The translations under genes were made by a program, and so were the position numbers. From Blastomussa wellsi (lineage: Eukaryota; Cnidaria; Anthozoa; Scleractinia; Plerogyridae), in the NCBI GenBank assembly GCA_947652115.1, contig OX393563.1, forward strand, positions 672,016 to 736,015: a stretch of DNA of 64,000 nucleotides. The letters run 5' to 3'. The notes beneath the pieces are model-generated. The model searched no databases. It saw nothing but the letters and a program-made list of their open reading frames with translations, and had not been told where the DNA came from. This document shows positions 1-11,000 of the stretch, one piece after another. Numbering within the stretch: the first letter of the stretch is position 1; each line of letters opens with the position of its first letter.

Positions 1-583
1 TATCTATTTGCGCTACACTAAACGTTTATATTTCAAATAGACCTTGTTAACTACGTATGTAAATTGCCCATTTCAGATCATGTGATGCTCTCCCGAGAAT
101 TGCTCGTTTGCTCATCTGGAAATAATTCATTCATTTCAGCGTGGATTTGTTTGAATTCGAAAGAACTTTTTATCAAGGGAAACATAACGTGGTCTTAAAT
201 GGGACAACAAACAATCAAAGGTCGGAAGCTCTATTGTCATTTTAATATACGTTTTTACTTTACATCATAAGTTTTGTTGTGTTTTGTAACGGAATTTGCA
301 TAATGTTTAGACTCCTTTCTTGACCGGAAACACTTGTTTTACTTGTAATACTGTTCAAGCCAAGTAAACGGATACGTAACGGATAATATAGGCTAACTGT
401 AAAAATAAATAAAAAAACATAATGTGTGTTTGCTGATTGGGAAAATAAAATATATAAGTTGAATTTGTAACCTTTCTTTAACCCCCTTTGTCTGTGTAAA
501 AACTGGAAGATGAAATCTAGACTGAAAACAGCCAAAATCAACATGCTTAATTTCTAGGCTTAAGTCTTATTATTTATGAATAG

Positions 584-628
<45 letters not shown>

Positions 629-2400
629 GTATAACAATATAATTTTGTTTTATCAACTAGGTTGATAATGTGAATTGGCCACCGTAAAGAGATTCAATAA
701 CTGACGTTTCGAGCGTTAGCCCTTCGTCGGAGCACGTAAAGGTCTCGTTGTCAAAGAACAAAGGATTTTTTTCCCAGTACAGCAACTCTACAATTCAACA
801 TATTTTTGCTGTTTTGTGACGGAGCCACCTTCTGATTTGTAATTGTGTTCGTTTGAGATACCGAACGGATTTTCAGTTCACGGCCACAGTGGTCACTGAA
901 CGGAATGACACAATTAACACTTTAATTGGTGCTAAAGTACTTGAAATTTAATATAATATTCATGATGTGACTTTAATTAATACATCAACTTGTCGAAAAG
1001 CTAAATAAACAGAAGAGATCAAGATTGCATTGCTTTTGTACTGTTTATTGTCGTCTCTATCTCCCGCAGAAAGAATTTCTTAAATAGAAATGATGAATTT
1101 AGTGAAAACATTTTGGAATTGATCTTGCAAAATAACATACACAATAGGTCGGGAAAGTCCCTTACTCTACCCAAGGACTTCCTGTTATACAATAAGAGGC
1201 AAACCGCGGGGGCTGATTATAGACTCGTGCTCATGAATGGATCATTCAATTGTAAATGTTCATAACAGCCGGACGGGCTCGCACCGGAGTGTTTTGGATA
1301 ACAAGATCGCGACATATTCCTTTGCAGTTCAGTGCGGACTAGTTTAGACATATCCCAGGTAAATATCATCGTTTTCCGGACCGTTTCCTAAGAGAACTTG
1401 ATAAGTGTGTTAGGTTTCGGTTTCTTCTAAATGACCACACTAATTATCAAGTAAGGCCTTGTGATATTGCGCGTTTGTTTTTCTGTTAAGTTTCAATTTG
1501 CCGGAAAAATTTCACGGATAATCGACCCGTCATGCTTTCCTTTTGGCCCGGAAATATTACACAGTTTCTTGTTGAGCCATTTTTTTAAACAAAACAAGCA
1601 AATAGTATTTGCCTGTGAAAACTTCGTTCCTAAAATAACATTTTGACTATCTCTCCGGTCACTTAACCGATTTGTTCTTGTATCGTTAGCTCGGAAATAG
1701 TCCACGGTGTTGACTAACTCTTTTTTAACGAGCTCTAAGAGGATTACATCGAGCTTAATGTCTGTGTTAAAATCAGCGCGGACCGTTTACTTTATTCTCG
1801 AGATTTATGAAATGCCGATGGTCCGGATTAGACAAGTTATAGTAAAGTCAAGTTTCTTAGTTTATTTTTCCTCAACGGAATGCAAGTTCATTTACATTTC
1901 GGGCCAGGGGCATCTTTTAAGGTCACATGTCAATATAAATTGTTCTTGTTATTCAAATTTGATTATTTGTTACTGTGGCAACTCTTTGCTTTATATTTGG
2001 AGATGGCTGAGAAGACAGTCGATTCGTTTATTCCTCGCATCGATCTTCTAAGGCGATTACAAGTAGACTCGAGTGTTTGTATGTAAAAACTTTTTTCTTT
2101 CATTTTTGAAATTTAGTGGTCTGTCCTTTGGCGGAATACTGCGCACGACTAAAAAAGTAACGGCACCACGCTTGTCCTCGTTCAGCCTGCAAACAGGCTC
2201 TCCAGTGGGAAATATAGCTAATAGAAATTTCGAAGTTGTTTTTTTTTGTAACGCGTCATTTATCGGTCCCTCTATAAGTCTGGCTCAGAATTTTATCTTT
2301 CATCTCTCAAGTAAGATACTTTATTTAAGTATTCTTAGATTGTTCTAGGAGATGGAACTTTTCAGCTATTTTTTTAAGTCAATCAGTTTGGGGACCAGAC
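1..2400. other. Gene-poor intergenic stretch
   Basis: I see no convincing coding region here. The open frames are short, AT-rich and lack recognisable motifs or flanking splice signals. The only identifiable element is a Penelope-like repeat at 581-733. The stretch just before the first gene may hold its promoter and an untranslated exon, because an acceptor-like tract ending in AG lies at about 2482, shortly before the favoured start codon at 2501. Confidence 0.5.
581..733 (-). repeat. Penelope-like terminal repeat, copy 1
   Basis: This block is shared with copies near 26.6, 34.1 and 59.3 kb. Landmarks, read on the plus strand, are the run TAGAGGGGGTAAG, then TTTTATCAACTAGGTTGATA, then GGCCACCGTAAAGAGATTC, then GACGTTTCGAGCGTTAGCCC. 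Read on the minus strand the last part gives GACGAAGGGCTAACGCTCG followed by AAACGTC, which resembles a hammerhead ribozyme core with deviations. Assignment to Penelope-like elements rests on the repeat architecture of the 26.6-kb copy and is an inference; the interspersed-repeat status is seen directly. Confidence 0.6.
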
Positions 2401-2500
2401 TTCGCAACTTGTTATGCGCTTGTTGATGGTGAGCTGTAAATATGTTCTGCATTCATCCTATGTTGGCCGTTTTTGTCAACAGTTGCCTCAAGACCTCATC

Positions 2501-3731
2501 ATGGCCGGACTGCATAACAGACCTCCCTCAGTGTGTGTTCTGTCGCCACAAGAACTTTCCTACAAGAAAGTTGAAATTGATAAAATTTACATCCCTACCA
2601 ATGCCCTGATCATTGCCGAAAACGAGCAAATATTCCTGGCAATGGCGAGCATTTTGAAAGAGCTGAAAGCGGTGCTGATTGGTGATGCTGGCTATGTGTA
2701 TGCAGGAAAGATAGGCTGCCGGATTGTTTTCTTACTCAAAAGCCGTGGTCCAGGGAAAGTGATTCAAGCCATTAAAACGCTGAAACCAAAGGCTGGAATA
2801 TTCCTAGGGTTTGCCAGATCTTTCGTGAGCAGGCCTCATGAAATCGGTGATGTGATTATCGCAGAAGCAATTTTAACAAAGGATTCCAGGAAAGGAGAAC
2901 TGGAAAGTCATGCCTGCAGTGAATGTTTGATCAATGTGTTTGAGAATGGAAAGTATGGCTGGGCGCCTCCAAAGTATCGTAAACAGGCTGTTCATGTTGG
3001 CAAAGTTCTTCAGTTGGGAGCTGATGTAACAAAGCATGAAAAAACAAAGGCAGTGGCTGTCAAAATTACGACGCTTGGTAAGTTGAACTGATCGCTACTG
3101 AATTCAGTAAATGGGCAATTTACATGTGAGCACCCAGTTGGCCTTCACGGTCTTACAGTGGATTATACAGCAATATTAGGGAGCTTAAGATACCATGACG
3201 GCGACGTCGTGGGCAACTTCGATTGTTTATCACTGTCAAAACTATCACGAAACTGAATCTATGACACAACGATGAATTCGATATAAAAATGTGAAAATTA
3301 ACCGTCCTGGCTCACGTTCTCCACACAACGCAGAATCTGGTCATTTCACGTTGTTGTTTTGCAGAGGACGGCAAAGAAATGTACAAAGAATTATTACGCA
3401 CGTGCACAGCCATTGTTCTCCTCATTAAACCTTTTGTTTAGTGACGTTGCAGTTGCCGTTGCCGTCGTGGTTTTCTTAAGCTCCCTATTTGCTTATGTGC
3501 AGGCATTGATAAACTCTTATAGACAGTGAGTTGGTATTTTCCGTGATTGCTTTCAGACGTAAGCTCCGTTGATCCTGCCAGGAGATGAACTGAATGGTAT
3601 AGAAACAGCAAACAAACTATAATTTGAAAGACAGGCTAATTTCTGGAAGGTGTGAAATGATACACTACTTATTTGGTTCAGGGAGTCTTTAGGGCTGTCC
3701 TGAAGCAAATAATAGCAGCTTACTGTCTGCT

Positions 3732-3823
<92 letters not shown>

Positions 3824-5652
3824 TAGATAAATAGATAACTTTGTTTCAACTCGGTTGATGAGGCTGATTAGGAAAAGATTTGAAATATATATTTTGAAGG
3901 AATTCTATGCATTCAATTTAAGGGTTTAAAGAAAAAACTTCCTATAAACATCTGCGAAAACGATGCTTTTTATATATTTTGTGCCTCATTTTCAGAACAA
4001 GAGATTCATTTTTCCATAGCCATACTTAAAAACAATCTAGTCTGAGCTACAGTAAAACTAATCTGATTTACTCCATTGTTTTGTTTAAGATGTCCTCGAA
4101 TGCTGTAAAGGCCTTGGCCGAGAATGGATCTCAATCGTGGGCGTCATGGGTTCCCCACGTCACCATGGAGACAACTCTTGGGAGCCATACGTAGCAGCAT
4201 CGATGAGCTCACTTGTCAATCAAGTCCTGCAAGACGACCAAGTGTTTGCTGTCTTGGGAGGGGAAAGTGGTGAGCCTAGACAACACAGTCCCTTTCTGGG
4301 TGCTGGTCTACAAGAGACTGGCTTGGATGGCTCAATGAAGATTGATGACTATAAATCTCTTTACGGTATGCCACGTGGCATGTTTACCTATACAGTACTA
4401 CATTAATTCGATATGCTTCAAGATAATCATAAGAAAAAAACGGACCATGGACCGGATAATTGAGAAAATAGACTCATTTGCTTGGTTTGTCTTTGATTCA
4501 TTCGTCACAATAACAGTAGAACTCCGGCTATAAGAAAGCTTATGCCAATTGCTTTAGTAATAGACGTATCTTCTCATTTCGTTGTTGCGTTGCAAGAGCT
4601 GCACGATGTTTTCCAAGAAGGCACAGTACTAACATAGGCGTACGCACACCTTCTGACTTGGGGGGGGGGGGGGGGGGGGGGGCTGAAACCTCCTCTGAAA
4701 CCTCCTCCTTTCACAATTTCCGAACGTGTTAGCATTAAACCGGTATGCAACCGGCTGGCGTACGCGTCAATGAGAACAGCCGAGCGCTCAAATCTTGCAA
4801 TTTTTTGTGTGTTTTTAATAAAATAACTATTCCACTTTTATCCGCTGTTTGATATGAGATTGTTGTAGCCGACCAACTTGGCACTACTCGCCTCGTTAGC
4901 AAACTTCCATCTCACAGTTGACCTCAGCTTATCACTGTAAAATGAAATATCCAACGCGCGCTCATGGAATAATTGTTAAGCATCATACTTTGCTTTTTGT
5001 ATTCTTTGCAGGCTACCAGTTTCAAGATTCCGACTTTAGCAAAGAAAGTGTCAAGAGACAGGCAGAGATGTATTGGGCACTGGTTAAAGATGCTTTCCAT
5101 AAGGGAGTGTTCCAGTTGTCGCATCAGCACAATCCACAGTCAAAGTGTTCTCTAAGCCCGGAACGCTTCACTATAATACCTTTGCCTAAATCCCCGGTGG
5201 AACACTGCGACGGAAAACTCGACAAGAAAACAGCACTTGGTTTTAAAGAGGAAAGTAAAAAGATCGCTCCGCCAGCAAAGCAGCAGTCTTTTGAAACGGG
5301 AACTCAACAGAGATTCCCAAGCTTGGGGTCATCGCAACGCTTAGCTCTACCATCCGTCCCATCCAACAAAACAAGAAATATTGAGGTAGAAAAAAAGAAG
5401 TGTCTTCCATCTGCGCAGAGGAAAGTTTCAGGAGGAAATACGCAGGGTTGTTGTTCGACTGTACGCTCCAGTATGGCTGTTACTATGCAGACAGCTCTTC
5501 TGCCATTAGGAGCCACCCTTCAAAGTCAAGGCAGCCGCTATGAGATAATCAGGATCACAGCTGAGGAGAGGAGAGGAGTCGGCAGAAGACTGCAAGGAAG
5601 TGTCCTTCCTCCTATACTGAGTCGAGGAAAGAACGCCAAGAACTTTCAGTAA
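2501..5652 (+). CDS. Nucleoside phosphorylase-like (PNP/UDP superfamily) protein, 3 exons
   Basis: Exons are 2501-3077, 4090-4365 and 5012-5652, with GT-AG introns of 1012 and 646 bp and both junctions in phase 1. They give 497 residues. I chose ATG 2501 (context ATCATGG) because the protein becomes domain-like just after it; an in-frame ATG at 2414 is an alternative. Residues about 35-245 resemble the PNP_UDP_1 fold seen in many cnidarian proteins: an AENEQ helix near 39, GYVYAGKIG near 64-72, a strand-loop GIFLGFA near 99-105, IGDVIIAEA near 115-123, and EWISIVGVMG followed by WEPYVAASM in exon 2. The usual nucleoside-binding segment with a conserved Glu-Met-Glu is not visible, so catalytic activity is doubtful. 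The last 200 residues are basic, Ser/Pro/Lys-rich and match no domain I know. A MITE sits in intron 1. Possible roles are enzyme relative or ligand-sensing module; I cannot decide. Confidence 0.72.
3177..3488. mobile_element. MITE with GGGAGCTTAAG terminal inverted repeats
   Basis: The left end reads TAGGGAGCTTAAGATACCAT and the right end reads, in reverse complement, TAGGGAGCTTAAGAAAACCA, continuing into a matching ACGACGGCAACG-type stretch on both sides. The element is about 310 bp and has no coding capacity. It lies inside intron 1 of the phosphorylase-like gene. A TA duplication is possible at the ends. The superfamily is not determinable by eye. Confidence 0.7.
3733..3836. repeat. Compound (GATA)n-(GACA)n microsatellite
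   Basis: About 12 GATA-type units followed by about 13 GACA-type units, ending in a few GATA units again. It lies in intron 1 of the phosphorylase-like gene and produces a spurious repetitive open frame on the minus strand. Confidence 0.95.
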
Positions 5653-5837
5653 TTCGAAGAGTTGGATTTTGTGTATCCCTTGATTCTGCTATTCAGAACC
5701 TTTAAAGCCTTCATTTTATACAAACTTCTTGCATCTATCAGGCACACAGTAAACATTGTGCTTCGCGAGTTGGCTAAAATCAGCCGATATTCCGCAAGTC
5801 TGAGTAGCATAATTGTTTTATTATTCAACAAATTGTC

Positions 5838-6302
5838 ATTATCTTGAAGTTATTTCAAAAAACCTCCAGCTTACATTCGTACAATACGCGATCATCTTCC
5901 GCTGGGAATTGCTACGTACAAAGCACTAGGTTAGAGATTCATAAGCGTTCTTTTTCCAGATTTGACGTAAAACTATGGAATGAGATACCGTGCAGCTTGC
6001 GTAATCTACCCAAGAAGGAATTCAAAAGAGAAATTTGCCGACTTCTGTTATATATATTAGTAAAAGAAAATGATTATATTGAAACACCTACCATCATACA
6101 AAAAGGTGGACTGGCTAAATAGAATTTTTGTCTTTATGTAATAATACTAATTTAAAATTTATCTATGTAATAGTACTTATATAAAACCTAATCCTCAGTT
6201 GTTCTTCTGTCCCGCCTAGATTAGCTTTTGCTACCCGCGGGACAGTGTAATTAATGAAATCAAATATTCATAATAAAGTTTTTGTTGTTGTTGTTGTTGT
6301 TG
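5838..6302 (+). mobile_element. 5'-truncated non-LTR retrotransposon (LINE) 3' end
   Basis: The open frame ending at 6122 encodes the last ~90 residues of a LINE reverse-transcriptase polyprotein, recognised by HSYNTR followed by FDVKLWNEIPCSLRNLPKK, a signature seen at the C-terminus of CR1/L2-like elements. A stop codon, a ~150-bp 3' UTR, an AATAAAG motif and a (TTG)n tail at about 6280-6302 follow in the right order. The 5' part, with the catalytic reverse-transcriptase motifs, is absent, so this is a dead 5'-truncated copy. It sits about 190 bp downstream of the phosphorylase-like gene in the same orientation. Confidence 0.8.
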
Positions 6303-7900
6303 AAGCGCATTTTCCAGCGAGAAAAGTTACCGTTATGCGGTGCTTTGCGTTGGCTCGATTACCAGCCGCTGTCCAGGAACCAGAGCCCGCGTTCTGGGTT
6401 CGCGGGCGAAAAGGAGATTAAGGGGTATCATCGAGTGCATGTCCGACAGGGTACTCAGTTCAAGTGCATTAGGGTAAAAACTATTACTTTCCAGTGTAAC
6501 TTTTGCTGCAATAAAAAAAGATAAAATTAAATTGTCCTACCAAGTCTACCAGCTGTGTCGATTCTTGAATTCCGTCCTATCCTGGTAAGTTTCATTCAGT
6601 TTGTTGAATGTTGATGGGTGCCTTGTTGATGTTAATTCATCTCTGGTCTAGACCTTTTACTCACTTTTTGGGGCACGGGCCTGTTCTTTGCCTGAAATTC
6701 ATCTGTTACATTTATCTCTTCAGATTGACTGTCATTCTATTTGTCAGATAACACTGGCAAATGGTAAAGATGAAAATATTTCACCTCGCGCTGCCAATGT
6801 CTTCGCGGTTTATCTCACCTCGACCAGCCGGGATACCCTGTCTAGCATATAAACGCTTTAAGGCGTTTTCTAAATAAACGCATGAAAAGTTAACCCTTCT
6901 ATGGAAGCTCGGTTAGCCGGGGCACCCTCCCTCCATGTAAACAGGCCCTAAAAATGTTTCGCTTCGCGCTATTTTTCCTTCCTTACACGCCCAGTTTATG
7001 TCATGTGTCACCGTGTGGTCCTGATTCAATCCGCCGCAGGAAAAAATCGAAAAAAAGATGGCATGGCGGCTGTTCATTTTACCATAATACCTTGCGACCC
7101 AACAAGGTATATAGAAAGTTACAATTTCACGGAATTCGTTCTTGTAGTAACAATATTGCTCTTGCCGAGTTTGAAAGTTTAGAGTTTTCGCGCGCAAAGA
7201 ATTATAGGTAAATGTACCAGTCGCCATCTTTTTGACATTCACGTGATCAATCAACAAATTGAAGGCAGTTTTTCTCGAAAGTCCTGTCATTTTTACATTG
7301 TCAAATTAGCGCTAGCTGTCACTACATTGTCAAAGTAACTGCCTTGGGTAGGCGAGTAGGGACGACTCGGCAGGTAGAGACGGCTTAAGCCCAAACGATT
7401 TTGACAGAAAAGTGGTTGTATGGAAATTCCGCGAACATTACTTTAACTTTCAGCTCAAGAGTTTTCTGTAAATATCCATTGATAATCCCCTCAGTTCCTC
7501 CGTCGTCCTTCTTGTTTTCTTTTTTAATTTTCTCCTTAATAACTCCAGAATATTGCTTTTGGTCTACTGGCCAAGATTTTTTATTCAGGGATAAGATATC
7601 TCCAGTCATAATCTGGACGCATTCTTTATACTGCACGGAAAGCGTCTGACGCCCAGGAGACACAGCATGGAGTACACCTGCTCTCTCTGTAGTTACATAA
7701 GTTCGCAGCAGCCGTTATGTAATCACACAGGTGAATTAATATAACCGCCCGTTACTTGCTCGTCTTTACAGACACCAATTTTCAAACATTTGTTCAACAA
7801 AATCGAGTCTTTTCATTTTCGCGTTTTTTAACAGTTTTTTTCCGGTTTGAACCACGGTTTATCCTGACTATCACGCCATAAAATTTCGACCAATAAACAG
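6303..7900. other. Intergenic repeats, no supported gene
   Basis: No exon-like segment is supported. The stretch 6780-6960 contains interspersed-repeat-like sequence (for example CATATAAACGCTTTAAGGCG and the nearby CTCGGTTAGCCGGGGCACCC) that looks like degenerate MITE material. The open frames on both strands around 6913-7663 overlap one another and lack codon bias or motifs. Confidence 0.45.
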
Positions 7901-7920
7901 AACTGTACAGCGTGACGTCA
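7890..7920 (+). promoter_or_regulatory. Promoter candidate of TLC-domain gene: CCAAT box and CRE
   Basis: A CCAAT pentamer at 7890-7894 and a perfect palindromic cAMP-response element TGACGTCA at 7913-7920 lie 132-160 bp upstream of the start codon at 8052. This is a conventional ATF/CREB promoter arrangement. The motifs are seen; their function is inferred. Confidence 0.5.
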
Positions 7921-8051
7921 CGACTTCAGAGAACACAAAGTCACACATTCACAGTGGAAGGAAGCCGTTGCATAATATTGCACGATATACTCTCTGTTTT
8001 GATGTGAAGCTCTTGTTTTTCCTTTTAATCTCGCATGAAAAAGGCTCTAAA

Positions 8052-11000
8052 ATGTTAGAAGTTTTTTCTTTCCCTCGTGGTTCTCATGAAATACTTGGAT
8101 TTTTTGTCGTTTTTCGAGTACTGCACTTTTTGCTGACTAATTATTCACCGATCCCTTCGTCGCTCGCACGTACTGCGGCTCCGAGGAAAATCTGGATGTA
8201 CAGAAATATCTCTGTTTCATTCATTCACTCTTGCATTTCTGCTTTCCTATCAGTTTACAGGTAACACGTATTTGATCTGGTGTTGTCTTAACAAGGTTAC
8301 TGTATTTAAAGTTATGTTTGATCATGGCATTCACGATTGATTCTTGATCTTGTAGCTTCTTTGACGAGCCAGCAATGTTGACAGATATGCTAACTGCCTG
8401 GAGTGATACAGCATTTGTGCTTGTAGCAATGTCCACAGGTGTGTGATTTGAGGATTTATTAACATCTACAGTTTACTCACACAGAAACACCGCGTGACAT
8501 CTTGTGATTCATAAGATATTGCGATATAATTTAGTGTAGTTTTATGCACCAGTCAAAGCAAACCCCGCTCCCCCCCCCCCCCCCACCTAAAGGTGTGGAT
8601 TGGTCTTAAAAAGCGTGCAAAAAGTGACAAATGCCCCTACCATTTGGAGAAATATTTTGCAGGAAATGCCCCACCTCCCTGGGGCAACTGAAGATGTTCC
8701 TGATGGATTTGTCCTGGAATGAAATTTTAACATTTTAGGACAATTTTAGTCACAACATTCCATGTTATGGTTATTTCAAAAACATTCAGAAAGGTTGTCT
8801 TTTGATAGATACCGATAACTAATGATTGCAGTCATTGCAGAAAAATGACCCAGCAGCCACAGCGTCTTCAGAAAGGCCAATGCAGGCAGCATGGTACCAT
8901 ACAATTGGTGGTTTTCACTGTAGCACAATCAAAAACTGAATTTGAAACAACTCAACTACAGCAGCTAGGAATGGCCCAATTTATACTAGACGGATCATCC
9001 ATCAAGACAGACCATCCGTTAAGAAGACCTATCGCGATACGCTGTCTGGACGGATGATCCGTACGTTTGTCCGTATTTAAACACAGACGAATTATCGGAC
9101 AGATTACCTTTCTCTGCCCAAATTCATCCCAGACGGATGACCCGTCTCTAGTATAAATTGGGCCAATGATAAAAAAATAAACAATTTCGCCAAGTCTCAG
9201 GACTATGCGGTGTGACGTTCGCGAGTTATTTGTTGAAACGCTCTATGCAAATTTACAAAGCTCAGAATGGATACGCCATACTTGTATCCTTATATCCAAG
9301 GGGCACAGATATCACCTGGCCGTGATGCCCGAGAAACCATCTGGAATTCAGTTGTGCTATAATAGCAACTATGTTTGGCTCTTGAGCTATTATATTATAT
9401 ATATAAATATATATAAGACATATTCAAGTGGTTTTCACCGTTGATCCCAGAAAAGTGCTCTACAGTTAAGGAGCGGTAATATCAGCATGTGGACTACTCA
9501 ATATGAGTACATATGGATTTTAATACAGTTCTGTTTCGTAGACCAACAAACATTGGTCTACTCATCAGTTAATCTCCATACACACTGAAGCATCGTTAAG
9601 GCTTACATCACTAATCAACATAAGCACGCGACATTGTTTGTCCGTTAACATGAGAGTAACGCGTTTGAAAATAAAAAATACATGCGTGCGCTTACGAATA
9701 GTCGATCGGTTTACAATTCAATTGTGTTTTAGAATGTACTTTCTTCGATGTCTGCAAGTTGAAACAAGTTCGTTGCGCTTGTTAAGCGTGGCCATACGGG
9801 GATTCGATATAATAAAGTATTTCTCTTCGAGAAAGTACGTTCTAAAACACAATTGAATTGTAAACCGATCGACCATTCGTAAGCACGCGCATGTATTTTT
9901 TATTTTCAAACGCGTTACTCTCATGTTAACGGACAAACAATGTCGCATGCTTATGTTGATTATTGATGTAAGCCTTAACGATGCTTCAGTGTGTATGGAG
10001 ATTAACTGATGAGTGGACCAATGTTTGTTGGTCTACGAAACAGAACTGTATTAAAATCCATATGCACTCATATTGAGTAGTCCACATGCTGATATATAAA
10101 ACATATATATAAAACACCACTTATTGTATCTGAAATATTCAAACTGCTGAAAATCAAATTCTAAACAAAACAGCTTTGTCAAGGCACTCAGCTTGGTGTC
10201 ACTCACATATGGCCGGCAAACAATTCAAATATTCAAGATGTGCTCTTTTCAAAACGGAGGGCGCAATATATGGAGCTGAAAATTTGTGAAAAGATATGTT
10301 TTTATTTCACCTTGCACCTAGTAGCAATGAAAATTTAGTAGGTCTATCAAATGTAGATTTCAGAATTTGATGACGTCAAATGAAAACCAAGAATTGAGCA
10401 TTTCTCCCCATCACAGCATAGCCAGCTATTTGTTGGGCTCTATAGGAGTGGTAACTTTTGTAAGAAAATTAAAAAGCTGTTATCTTTAATAATCTAAAAG
10501 TCAGACAAACAATGAACACAGGATTCGCAAAGAAACTAGGGAAAACAATTTTGTGACTTTTCCATGATTCCACTTGCTTCCGCCATCTTGAGTGATCGAA
10601 TGTGCCAAAATGTATCCAGGCGTCCGTGCAGGAACGATGGCCGCCATCTTGGATTAGAACGAATCCCCTACCAATGCCCCACATCCGTCTGACAAAACGT
10701 GCGAATCCCCCACATACCTGGGACTCGGAGAGCTGCCAATTTTGAGATAAAGCCCCACTAAAGCCCCACATGTCCCGGGGTGTCGGGGTTTACTTTGACT
10801 GGTGCATTAACTTACATTCCGGGGTTGCACCACTAAGGAATGACGTAATTGATGGGTTACGTACGTAAGCAGAGTAGGTAGTAGTTCTACTGGAAAGTCG
10901 CAGGTCATCTCAGTGGGGAGAGGGGGGGTGGGGTGGGGGCTGGTGCGCATCCCCCTTCACCCTTCCTAGATCTGCCCCTGACAATTGTGGCGTTTATTTC

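Noticed and set aside
3553..3849. 98-residue minus-strand frame
   Set aside because: Most of it is the translation of the GATA/GACA microsatellite.
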